Position numbers and translations under genes: made by a program | Shown: positions 39,301-45,779 of the stretch, piece after piece | Position numbering within the stretch: the stretch's first letter is position 1 | Layout of the letters: each line of letters opens with the position of its first letter | The notes under the pieces: model-generated | What the model saw: only the letters and a program-made list of their open reading frames with translations | Told to the model about the DNA's origin: nothing | Databases searched by the model: none | Source: a virus | Length of the DNA stretch: 64,000 nucleotides | Virus record (IMG/VR): IMGVR_UViG_3300034356_002642 | Coordinates: 95,921 to 159,920 of that record | Direction: 5' to 3' (one strand)

Positions 39301-41364
39301 TATTTTCCACGTTAAATTACCCGAACGAGATGTACTTTTATATGTATAGATAGGTTCCGGTCTACCAAGGAATTCAGTTGGGTTCCAATTTGCTTGGGTT
39401 TGTTCTGTAAAAGTTAGACCATATGGTGCAAACCACATAACTCTTCCTCCATTAGGCCCTCTTTCACATATTGGTAAATCCGCAACTGAAAAACCAGGAG
39501 TACTTGATGTTCTCCATGCTAGATTTTCTAATGAAAACATATACTTTTTAGCGTATCCATTATTCATCCCACCAATAAGGTTTGTCGAATCTTGTCCCCC
39601 TTCTTGTTTGTTTGGTGCGATATTAAGGTTATAGGTATTATCAAACACAGAATCTGAAAATCGTCTTCCTGATGTTGTTATACCATCTGTTTTTTGTAAA
39701 TCATTATATTGTAGGTACGGTAAATCTTTTGCAAAAATACGGCAATATTCAGTTCCAACTTCTTGTCCAACAGCTCCAACGTATCGGTATACTTTAGAAC
39801 CTTTAGTTATTTCTTTATAACCATCATGGAAAACTTTACTAACTTGGTCTATCGCATTACCTACATGTTGTAATCTTCTTCCTCCTTGAGGTTGACTATT
39901 AATTAATCTCTGAGTATCATCTAAGATAGAACCCCCTTTAAAAGTTCTATTTGTTGATTCCGTTGTATTAAATGATGATGGTTTAAAATCTTCATCTTCA
40001 TTAGTAATTACTCCGCCTAAACCAACTTTTTTACCAGCATTGTCTTTATATTTTGGGGAAGTCCAAGTGAATCCACCCTCAATACCACCTCCATTTGAAT
40101 ATGTTGGCCCGTTAGCACCTAATCGAATATCTTTGCTTGGTCCCTCATAAAGTTGTGATAACTCTTGAGGTCCATATACCGGTGATTGTTGTTCTTTACC
40201 AAATTGGTCAACAGGTAAATCACCACCAGGTGAGAATACTCTTGAAGGGTCAGAATTTCTTGACCCAACATAAAAATCGCTATTATTTGATAATGTTCCG
40301 GTTAAGGCGCCAGCAACTCTATCGAACACACCTCTATCATAATTTGGTTTGTATCTATTATAATCAATGTTTTTAAACAAACGTGATTTTTGACCAGCAC
40401 CTGTATTATTATAAAAAATTTGTGACCCGGTTTGTCCGGCACCCAATAATTGATTAAAAAAGTTTCCAACTGTTGTTCCAGCAATTGCGTTTGTAACTTG
40501 TTGAATTGTTGTAGGTTGTCCCGGATTAATCTTTGGGTCAAAATAGGACCCCGGAATTAAACTCACGGGTAAAATACTACCACCTAAACGAAGTGCAAAA
40601 TCAGCAGCGGCCGTTATTGGATTTGACGGAACTGAAATTTGCCAATTTGGTTCTAATATTGGAACTTGTCCTGATAAAATATTAACCAAGTCCGTTCCAC
40701 TAGTTACATTTAAAATATTAGCTCTTCCTATTGTTTCTAACCTTATTCGAGCAGCAATTCTTTCTTGAAACTCGTTTCTAAGTGTTTGAGCACCTAAACG
40801 AGCAATATATGAATCTTGACTCATAGAACCATTACTACCATTAGGATTGTTAGATAATAATATTGATAATGGTGAATAAGTCGACACAACAATTGAACCA
40901 GGATATGGTTGTCCATTACCTTGTCTATCTTGGTCAGGTCTAACCGTTTCTAAACTTGAGAATGATTCTGCTGAGTCAAACACATTTAATCCGTCAGCAT
41001 AGGCATTTAAAGGTCTCCATAACCTAACTGCATCGTAACCTTCATCAACAATATGAGCATCTTGTTGTCCCGGTCCATATGACCCTTGATTTGAAACTGA
41101 ATTAGTTAATCTATTTGGGTCTGGAACTTGCTCATACCCACCCTCATTACCATATCTATTTAAAGGGTATAGTTGATTGGCTAATGAAGGAACATCAATA
41201 AGTTGGTCAGGACTATCAATAACTGATAAATCTGATTGAATATGCTCATACGGAACTTGAACAGAAGGTCTGTTTGGAGATTTAGTATAAGGAACTAAAT
41301 TTCTTGTTATTAATTTCTTTCTGAAACCATCCGAATTTACGTAATCTAATGGACTGTTTGACAT
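36310..41364 (-). CDS. Giant baseplate/tail protein with embedded OmpA-like domain
   Basis: 1684 aa. The N-terminal ~600 residues are Gly/Asn/Ser-rich. Around 640-695 a module MWFAPYGLTFTEQTQANWNP, GRPEPIYTYKSTSRSGNLTW resembles hub-proximal tail proteins of T4-type phages. Residues ~845-990 look like an OmpA C-terminal peptidoglycan-binding domain: VTISVDSSCSAPASIEYNEQ then LSARRIESTIKFFNENESL. A later part (~1160-1210; GIGIQPMIANVTLSFKFVG, LTFNYYANTEIWDD) has another conserved tail-protein pattern, followed by a helical region. It lies upstream of gp53 in one operon (one-base overlap) and downstream of the tape measure gene. Likely a baseplate hub or tail-tip protein that touches the cell wall; the OmpA-like call is by motif. 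Confidence 0.55.
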   Translation of the reverse strand: MSNSPLDYVNSDGFRKKLITRNLVPYTKSPNRPSVQVPYEHIQSDLSVIDSPDQLIDVPSLANQLYPLNRYGNEGGYEQVPDPNRLTNSVSNQGSYGPGQQDAHIVDEGYDAVRLWRPLNAYADGLNVFDSAESFSSLETVRPDQDRQGNGQPYPGSIVVSTYSPLSILLSNNPNGSNGSMSQDSYIARLGAQTLRNEFQERIAARIRLETIGRANILNVTSGTDLVNILSGQVPILEPNWQISVPSNPITAAADFALRLGGSILPVSLIPGSYFDPKINPGQPTTIQQVTNAIAGTTVGNFFNQLLGAGQTGSQIFYNNTGAGQKSRLFKNIDYNRYKPNYDRGVFDRVAGALTGTLSNNSDFYVGSRNSDPSRVFSPGGDLPVDQFGKEQQSPVYGPQELSQLYEGPSKDIRLGANGPTYSNGGGIEGGFTWTSPKYKDNAGKKVGLGGVITNEDEDFKPSSFNTTESTNRTFKGGSILDDTQRLINSQPQGGRRLQHVGNAIDQVSKVFHDGYKEITKGSKVYRYVGAVGQEVGTEYCRIFAKDLPYLQYNDLQKTDGITTSGRRFSDSVFDNTYNLNIAPNKQEGGQDSTNLIGGMNNGYAKKYMFSLENLAWRTSSTPGFSVADLPICERGPNGGRVMWFAPYGLTFTEQTQANWNPTEFLGRPEPIYTYKSTSRSGNLTWKIVVDHPSALNVVVDKILGNETNKVRIDSILESFFAGCRKYDLYELAKKYYTVNPNDLYQLQEAISSKETTKEQTQYIKETVKVPNDTSQSGGGGNSKDYFNKYKNLGFYFGNDYPKKNQPVPNYTVEYDRYTSEQNKNYYKTQPNSAQTSQVFSTVVTPNYEVMKQFVTDLAKQLTQNTTGTVTISVDSSCSAPASIEYNEQLSARRIESTIKFFNENESLKKFITSSPKRLIIKPGVASGETVNTQPMTSNISPYTVDGLSPGKTINCTDKDNNVIGGDTELQVQVGSKDIFTYGAMACRRSYISNIVSTLTSPDTPPPPKYVTKVTENTITSTVKEEVITQEWKPRDNITKRVLRALLSECDYFETIKAETPMVYDNLRDKLKFFQPAFHSTTPEGLNSRLTFLQQCMRPGDTIPTVKDIAGKQQLQYNNATNTSFGSPPVLVLRIGDFYNTKIIPEGLSLAYESLDINPEGIGIQPMIANVTLSFKFVGGSGLKESIDKLQNALTFNYYANTEIWDDRADVTAQEDFLKVLDKEFLAMTSPPQAPAINQAAVENGQSNNSTIGVTVTNVVTETSETGTISYSDFMVKFMNETQTYFQTVVNKTKESVNQYNNAVRQQWMVERSYTQGNFGVSTEKSVLFGKPNNVEKRFDDIFAELQTNIQSGDEGFIKFMSSDTCNFSPKVIRQLKENYKNLIKNKRASYQNAITKITQDITTTEQNYIQTIGRANITIFDGAMTYVSGTDGYQVKSGPVKIYVTSGTTNVSPTSNGASNTLIELANDIRKIYDGIKEFNGLIWSESEFVNPSDGLTYKGVLVFETNDKGKSMKGPTVEEVFFPFSKNTQFENKIFRRVYMIMSDDVVDIKKYETFKTAMIGNIINNSDLLKGGFDDVESKFDNYWVTQTRPLFVSENNITKEFINYVEKNKLKNYIIYTPFDKKDRVFNYSTETNGSDDIKKSQKTMISTLSDTTNRNTDNNKWNSEDGVSAGAYISKIKLN

Positions 41365-41377
41365 CTATGACTTTTTA

Positions 41378-41387
41378 TTTATAAATA
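41378..41387 (-). promoter_or_regulatory. Candidate late promoter element (TATTTATAAA)
   Basis: On the minus strand TATTTATAAATA lies 13 bases upstream of the ATG of the 1684-residue protein, in the short gap after the tape measure gene. It is one of several similar elements before virion genes. Evidence is limited to recurrence and position in an AT-rich genome. Confidence 0.3.
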
Positions 41388-41415
41388 GATTAAGGATGAG
41401 TTTTTATATTAAAAC

Positions 41416-43221
41416 TTAAGCGGAATAAGTTTTTGAAATAGGTTCTCTATTAGAGTCGGTTGGAGATGCTACTCTGGCAATATAATCTTTAAATGAATTA
41501 CTATTAAACGCGGTATCAAAAGATTGTTTTAATTGCTCAGTTGAAATCCCTAAAGGTGCCGTAACATTAATTTCAAGTTTTCCTCCTATATCTATTTTTG
41601 AATTTGTTGTTTGAGATGCAACATTGTTTTGGTTATTCTGTAACATTTCAACCTTATTTCCAACAGATGAGGTTAATGGAGACACAGAAGTTGACACCTT
41701 ACCTCCATAAGATTCAACAACTTTATCGACAGTGCTTTTTGCTGTACTATCAATCACATTTTGATTTGTTAACTTTTTAGAGATGTTTTCACCAATTCCT
41801 TTGAAAATTTCCGTGAAATTTTTTTGTGAGACATCCAAAGTATCACCAAATCTATTTAACCCATTTGCAAGAACATCAGTAAGTGGTTTATTACCTTCTT
41901 TAAAATCTGTTACAACACCACCTAACGCTGTTAAAAATCCTTCACTTACATCTCTAAAATCTTTAGTTTTAATTGCGCCCGAGGTTTCACCAAGAACTGT
42001 TTTAGTAACTCTTTGAACTCCTGCAATACCTTGTCGAATTTGTTTTGGACTTGTTATCCCTTGTACTACAGACTCTCTAATTGCAGCAACATTTGATAAT
42101 ATTGTTTTATCAATTGTTAATTGAGACATGGTCATTTCCTCAAGAGTTTTAGGACCTGTTTTTTGTTGTTCAAGTAATTTATTAAATTCATCTTGTTTTA
42201 AGTCAGATAATTCTTTTTTAGTTCCATCTTCAAGAGTTACTTTATATGTCCCACCTTCCATATTTGCAATATTAGAAAGATATTGTTTGTCTTCCTCATT
42301 TATAAATGTTAATCCCGCTAAATTAACTGCGGATAATCTTTGGTCCATTTCAGCAGCAGCAAGACCCATTTTACTCATCTCCGCAGCGCTAACACCTGTT
42401 TGTTTTTCCATCTCTCTAAGTGTTAGAACACCCTGAGGATTAATTTTAAAAGTCTTAGTTTTATCATCAAAATAAGTAAATTGTTTTGCAACATCGGCCA
42501 AACTATTTTGTAATCCTGAAGGGTCATTAATCGATTGATTCATTAATTGGAATGGGTCTGCCAAATCTCCGGCAGAAACACCTAATCTTTGAAACGCTGC
42601 CGCAACCTCAACAGCTCTTTCAGGGTCTAAAACATCATTAGCCAATTTAAATGTTTCGTTCATGTTAAATCGTAACATAGATGCTTGTGCCGCCATTTTT
42701 GTTAACCCCTGAACACCACCTTCAAATTGGTATCGATTCATCTGGTCCATGTTAGTAGTAACATCTTTCATTACCGCTTTGGTATTTCCACCAATACTTC
42801 TGATATAATTAATTGAAGATTCTAATTGTGTTCCAATTTGACCAACCCCAACTCCAATGTCTAAGAAAGCATTACTTAAAGTTTCCGCACTTCCATCAAT
42901 AAGTTGTGTGGCAGCATAAAGTTTTTCAACATCTTCTGTATTTGCAATAACATTTCGTCTTGAAGCTTCAGCAATTCCACTAATTGATTCCTGAACATCT
43001 TTAACCGAACCACCTAAACGAGTAACTCTCGGTATTGCATCTGACACCGCACCCATCATTTCAGATAATCTTTCCTGGCCTTGACCAAAAGTTCTGTTAA
43101 TTTCAACTGAAGTGTTGTATGCGTCCTGAATAGCCCTAGATAATGTTGTCCAATCTATCGTGGCTTCTTTTGCCAATTTCTGAGCAAAACTTAAATCCGG
43201 AGTAGTATCGCCTGTTGCCAT
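41416..43221 (-). CDS. Tape measure protein (T4 gp29-like role)
   Basis: 601 aa, very near T4 gp29 (590). It is largely helical, rich in Ala, Gln, Ser and Thr, with long amphipathic stretches (AIQDAYNTSVEINRTFGQGQ, GSVKDVQESISGIAEASRR) and few aromatic residues. It lies directly downstream of tail tube and tail assembly chaperone genes, the standard place for a tape measure. The protein sets tail length and is ejected with DNA. No membrane segment is obvious, unlike many tape measures. A hairpin at 43251-43274 and a TATTTATA element at 43241-43248 lie between the chaperone and this gene. Confidence 0.8.
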   Translation of the reverse strand: MATGDTTPDLSFAQKLAKEATIDWTTLSRAIQDAYNTSVEINRTFGQGQERLSEMMGAVSDAIPRVTRLGGSVKDVQESISGIAEASRRNVIANTEDVEKLYAATQLIDGSAETLSNAFLDIGVGVGQIGTQLESSINYIRSIGGNTKAVMKDVTTNMDQMNRYQFEGGVQGLTKMAAQASMLRFNMNETFKLANDVLDPERAVEVAAAFQRLGVSAGDLADPFQLMNQSINDPSGLQNSLADVAKQFTYFDDKTKTFKINPQGVLTLREMEKQTGVSAAEMSKMGLAAAEMDQRLSAVNLAGLTFINEEDKQYLSNIANMEGGTYKVTLEDGTKKELSDLKQDEFNKLLEQQKTGPKTLEEMTMSQLTIDKTILSNVAAIRESVVQGITSPKQIRQGIAGVQRVTKTVLGETSGAIKTKDFRDVSEGFLTALGGVVTDFKEGNKPLTDVLANGLNRFGDTLDVSQKNFTEIFKGIGENISKKLTNQNVIDSTAKSTVDKVVESYGGKVSTSVSPLTSSVGNKVEMLQNNQNNVASQTTNSKIDIGGKLEINVTAPLGISTEQLKQSFDTAFNSNSFKDYIARVASPTDSNREPISKTYSA

Positions 43222-43250
43222 AATTTAAATAGTATTTTAATATAAATACA

Positions 43251-43274
43251 AAAGGACTGAGTTTTCAGTCCTTT
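43251..43274 (-). terminator. Terminator-like hairpin between chaperone and tape measure
   Basis: A 10-bp stem AAAGGACTGA / TCAGTCCTTT (43251-43260 with 43265-43274) with a 4-base loop. On the minus strand it is followed by a weak T-run (TTTTGTATTTATATT). It overlaps the stop codon of the shifted chaperone frame. It may attenuate read-through into the tape measure gene. Confidence 0.6.
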
Positions 43275-43420
43275 GTGTTATCTTCTAACCACTTATCTAA
43301 TAAATATTTTCTAACGAATAGTGGCATTCCTTGAAAATCTTGATAGGTTATGTTCATTAATTTGTTCAAATAGTAGAATTCGTCTATTTGTCCTTTTCTA
43401 TAATCAGAAGAAAGGACGAA
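43265..43420 (-). CDS. Candidate +1 frameshift extension of tail assembly chaperone
   Basis: In the +1 frame relative to the upstream gene, codons run from the slip site (TTC at 43420-43418) to TGA at 43267-43265, about 51 residues: FVLSSDYRKGQIDEFYYLNK, then MNITYQDFQGMPLFVRKYLL and DKWLEDNTKD. A TAG in this frame lies just upstream of the slip site, so the frame opens exactly there. An ATG at 43357 could give an independent 30-aa product instead. Tail assembly chaperones between tube and tape measure are commonly extended by frameshifting, and the motif MPLFVRKYLLDKWLE fits such an extension. Expression as a fusion is inferred. Confidence 0.6.
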   Translation of the reverse strand, partial: FVLSSDYRKGQIDEFYYLNKLMNITYQDFQGMPLFVRKYLLDKWLEDNTKD

Positions 43421-44147
43421 AAAACTCTACCCCAAATCCGACATTAACTGTCATCTTTTCTCCTGATGGGGTGATTAAAACTCTACTTAAATCTAATCTT
43501 GGTTCATTTTCATTCATAAATTTTCTTATGAATTTTGAATCCATGATTGGCATTTGTTCAACAAACTTGGCAATCTCTGATTTATCGGTACTTCCGTTCA
43601 CCTCTACAATTTCTTTTTGAAGTCTCCAAGTAATTTTTGGAACTACTCTACCAACAGGGTAAGAATCTTCTAATTTACTTATCTCTAAAATTTCACCATA
43701 ACTCAAAGGTTTTAATTTAATAGTCGCCTGTGATTTTGGTAAATTAGTTATAAAGGTACCATCTTCATTAGGTGTCTGTCCATTAATAACTGATAATGTA
43801 TCAAGTGTTACTGTCGCTTGAAATGGTTTTCGTGTTGATGGGTCAACTAAATTTAAATTAATTTCAGGACCAAATCCTGTATTTCTCAAAAATATTAGAA
43901 CTGCCTCAACGTCTCCCTCTAACATATCCTCAACCTTAAGGTCCGGTTCATAGATTTTACTTCTTAATAGTGTTGTGGTCATATCATTACCACCAGCCAT
44001 TAAAATGTTTTCATCATTTGCCGTTAGATAACCTACCTTGATAGATTTCTTTTTATTTTTGTAAAACACTCCTCCCGATGGTAGTGGTACTACATCATGT
44101 GGTAACGTAAAGTTTTGTTGTCCGTATTCGATTGCCTGATTTTCCAT
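43404..44147 (-). CDS. T4 gp26/gp51-type baseplate protein or tail assembly chaperone
   Basis: 247 aa. It starts with MENQAIEYGQQNFTLPHDVV. LPSGGVFYKNKKKSIKVGYL and DENILMAGGNDMTTTLLR match the family containing T4 gp26 and gp51. The C-terminal half is helical (FVEQMPIMDSKFIRKFMNEN). The gene lies between tail tube and tape measure, where a tail assembly chaperone is expected. The chaperone role is therefore more likely than a hub part, although T4 naming calls the family baseplate hub. Near its end GAG TTT TTT CGT carries a possible +1 slip, giving an extended form (see 43265-43420). The tail tube terminator lies upstream, so it has its own promoter or relies on read-through. Confidence 0.7.
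   Translation of the reverse strand: MENQAIEYGQQNFTLPHDVVPLPSGGVFYKNKKKSIKVGYLTANDENILMAGGNDMTTTLLRSKIYEPDLKVEDMLEGDVEAVLIFLRNTGFGPEINLNLVDPSTRKPFQATVTLDTLSVINGQTPNEDGTFITNLPKSQATIKLKPLSYGEILEISKLEDSYPVGRVVPKITWRLQKEIVEVNGSTDKSEIAKFVEQMPIMDSKFIRKFMNENEPRLDLSRVLITPSGEKMTVNVGFGVEFFRPFF
43419..43425 (-). promoter_or_regulatory. Slippery run for +1 frameshift (G TTT TTT C)
   Basis: Six T residues on the minus strand (43424-43419) between a Glu codon and CGT, five codons before the zero-frame stop. A tRNA-Phe reading TTT could move forward to TTC and enter the long open +1 frame. A TAG in that frame at 43429-43427 and the zero-frame TGA at 43406-43404 limit any shift to this short window. Confidence 0.5.
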
Positions 44148-44148
44148 A

Positions 44149-44184
44149 TAAAAAAATAACCGTAAAGTTTATGTCTTTACGGTT
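44149..44184 (-). terminator. Rho-independent terminator after tail tube gene
   Basis: A 10-bp stem AACCGTAAAG / CTTTACGGTT (44158-44167 with 44175-44184) and a 7-base loop, followed on the minus strand by ATTTTTTTAT. It isolates the abundant tail tube transcript from the chaperone gene. A second inverted repeat, TATTGATTTTTT / AAAAAATCAATA (44197-44208 with 44236-44247), lies just before it. Confidence 0.85.
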
Positions 44185-44241
44185 AAATATAATTAGTATT
44201 GATTTTTTATCAACACATATGTTTTTATTAGTATTAAAAAA

Positions 44242-44730
44242 TCAATAAACTAATACACATCTATCCATTCTTAACGATACACTAATATCTGCAAGAGCGT
44301 CAGTACTATACGCCAATGAACCAAAGTCAACACTAGTTAAGAATGTACCATACAAAATCCATTTCTCAACAACAACTCCTGTTGGGTCTAACATCTCAAG
44401 GTCAATATCTTTCTTATAACCCGCAGCATATCCCATACGACCTGTAACAGATTCAGCATGTAAACGAACCCACTCCATAAGAGCTTGTGATGCAGATGGA
44501 CCAATTGGGTCTCTAAATTTAACAGGTATCTCATCCCAATTAAATCTACCCGCAACATACGTTGAGGTATTTAGAAATTGAATTTCTGTAGGTTGAATTT
44601 TAATTTTAGGTCTTGCAGCACTTTCTACAAACCATTCGTTAATCCCTAAGCTTGATGGAAACCTTAGTATGAATCGATTCTGTCTTTTCGGTTCGTAAGG
44701 AATCGGCATTTTCATCAATAAATCAGCCAT
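44242..44730 (-). CDS. gp19: Tail tube protein gp19
   Basis: 162 aa, almost the length of T4 gp19 (163). The N-terminus MPIPYEPKRQNRFILRFPSS, then WFVESAARPKI and FNTSTYVAGRFNWDEIPVKF-type strands (here QFLNTSTYVAGRFNWDEI), is typical of T4-type tubes. The end is beta-rich (SLAYSTDALADISVSLRMDR). It polymerises into hexameric rings forming the inner tail tube. It has its own terminator downstream and a palindrome-rich 175-base gap upstream, suggesting independent strong transcription. Confidence 0.93.
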   Translation of the reverse strand: MADLLMKMPIPYEPKRQNRFILRFPSSLGINEWFVESAARPKIKIQPTEIQFLNTSTYVAGRFNWDEIPVKFRDPIGPSASQALMEWVRLHAESVTGRMGYAAGYKKDIDLEMLDPTGVVVEKWILYGTFLTSVDFGSLAYSTDALADISVSLRMDRCVLVY

Positions 44731-44833
44731 ATTATTTTAAATTAGTTTTTCTTTGTTTATTATCATAAATATATCCTTTTGGAAAATATTTTTATTGACT
44801 TTCTGAATTTAATTTATTATCATTATAATCCAG

Positions 44834-44907
44834 ACTAGTTTATTTAATTCTAGTTAATTTAACTAGTTTTTAATTAATTATTTAATACTAGTTCTTTATA
44901 ACTAGTT
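44834..44907. repeat. Cluster of five (A)CTAGTT palindromic repeats
   Basis: ACTAGTT or CTAGTTAA occurs at 44834, 44850, 44862, 44887 and 44901 within 75 bases, four of the five containing the palindrome ACTAGT. The cluster fills most of the 175-base gap between the HAD gene and the tail tube gene. The hexamer also occurs within genes, but only here is it clustered. It could be a binding site array upstream of gp19, or alternative hairpins acting as a terminator of the HAD gene; which one cannot be told from sequence. Confidence 0.6.
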
Positions 44908-45736
44908 AATATTCTTTTTTTATTCCTCCTGCTGTTGAATAAGTTTTAACAATATTGCCAGGCTTATCTTTGAAGTGTTTTTTCATAACTTCTACATTTC
45001 GTATATCGTCGTCAGAAAAACCAATTGTTGGTTTTGTTGGAACAAAATTATTACTCACATCTTTTTTTAGGAACGCTTTTTTGTCTAAATTAGACGACAT
45101 TTCTTTAATGTAATCCACAAATTTATCCATAGCACGAACTTTAGCTTCTTCAGGATTTGCCGCACCCTCCTCATCATTGTAAGATACAGGATGGAATTTA
45201 CACATATCCAAGTAAGCTTTGATTAATTCGTCATCACCCATTTCATCATCACCGGAAATACTTCTATATTTTTTAAGATTCTTAATCAACTCTTCTTTGT
45301 CTATCCCGTTGAATCCTTCTATGATATAATTGTATACGGCTTGTTTTAACGTATTAGGATTGTGTCCACGAGCGGTTATGATAGAAAAGATAGAACCTTC
45401 GTTAATAGCCTCTCTAAAGTCGTCAAATGCCGGTCCAATCTTGGCTCTCATTGCATCAATTAAAAAGTTTTTATCTCCGGGTGTTTGAAAATTTTTAAAA
45501 GGTTCGTTTCCATATCCTACAACAGTCTCACCATTATATTCAAAAGGTTCTTTACCTAATTGATGTCTGTATTCAGCAAAATCATCAGTACTCATCCCAA
45601 TTTCGTCACCGTCCTCAGTTTTAACCATAATCTTGGTTGGCATATGAACAATATTATCGTCCCAATCGAATGCGTAATATTTCATATCAGGAGTACCCTG
45701 TTCACTAATTCCTTCTTTTAATGTATTTTTTTTCAT
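44906..45736 (-). CDS. HAD-superfamily phosphatase-like protein
   Basis: 276 aa. HAD motifs: YAFDWDDN with nucleophile D24 and D26, FSIITARG with T121, and near the C-terminus IGFSDDDIRNVE with acidic residues ~242-244. A helical cap lies between (PAFDDFREAINEG, then LIKAYLDMCKFHPVS). Residues before M18 are a charged extension; M18 (MKYYAF) is an alternative start. Substrate is unknown; PseT-type 3'-phosphatases of nucleic acid ends are one phage precedent in this superfamily. It lies just downstream of the sheath terminator and upstream of the tail tube gene, an unexpected place for an enzyme. Confidence 0.75.
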   Translation of the reverse strand: MKKNTLKEGISEQGTPDMKYYAFDWDDNIVHMPTKIMVKTEDGDEIGMSTDDFAEYRHQLGKEPFEYNGETVVGYGNEPFKNFQTPGDKNFLIDAMRAKIGPAFDDFREAINEGSIFSIITARGHNPNTLKQAVYNYIIEGFNGIDKEELIKNLKKYRSISGDDEMGDDELIKAYLDMCKFHPVSYNDEEGAANPEEAKVRAMDKFVDYIKEMSSNLDKKAFLKKDVSNNFVPTKPTIGFSDDDIRNVEVMKKHFKDKPGNIVKTYSTAGGIKKEY

Positions 45737-45743
45737 AATTGGC

Positions 45744-45769
45744 TAAAAAGTGGGGACGAATCCCCACTT
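45744..45769 (-). terminator. UUCG-tetraloop terminator after tail sheath gene
   Basis: On the minus strand AAGTGGGGA-TTCG-TCCCCACTT followed by TTTA: a 9-bp GC-rich stem closed by a stable UUCG loop. It lies 11 bases after the sheath stop codon and stops the highly expressed sheath transcript before the HAD gene. Confidence 0.85.
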
Positions 45770-45779
45770 ATGGTTTTTA

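Noticed and set aside
44731-44905. tRNA or other structured RNA gene in the gap before gp19
   Set aside because: The gap is very AT-rich with short palindromes only; no cloverleaf or conserved loops could be made out.
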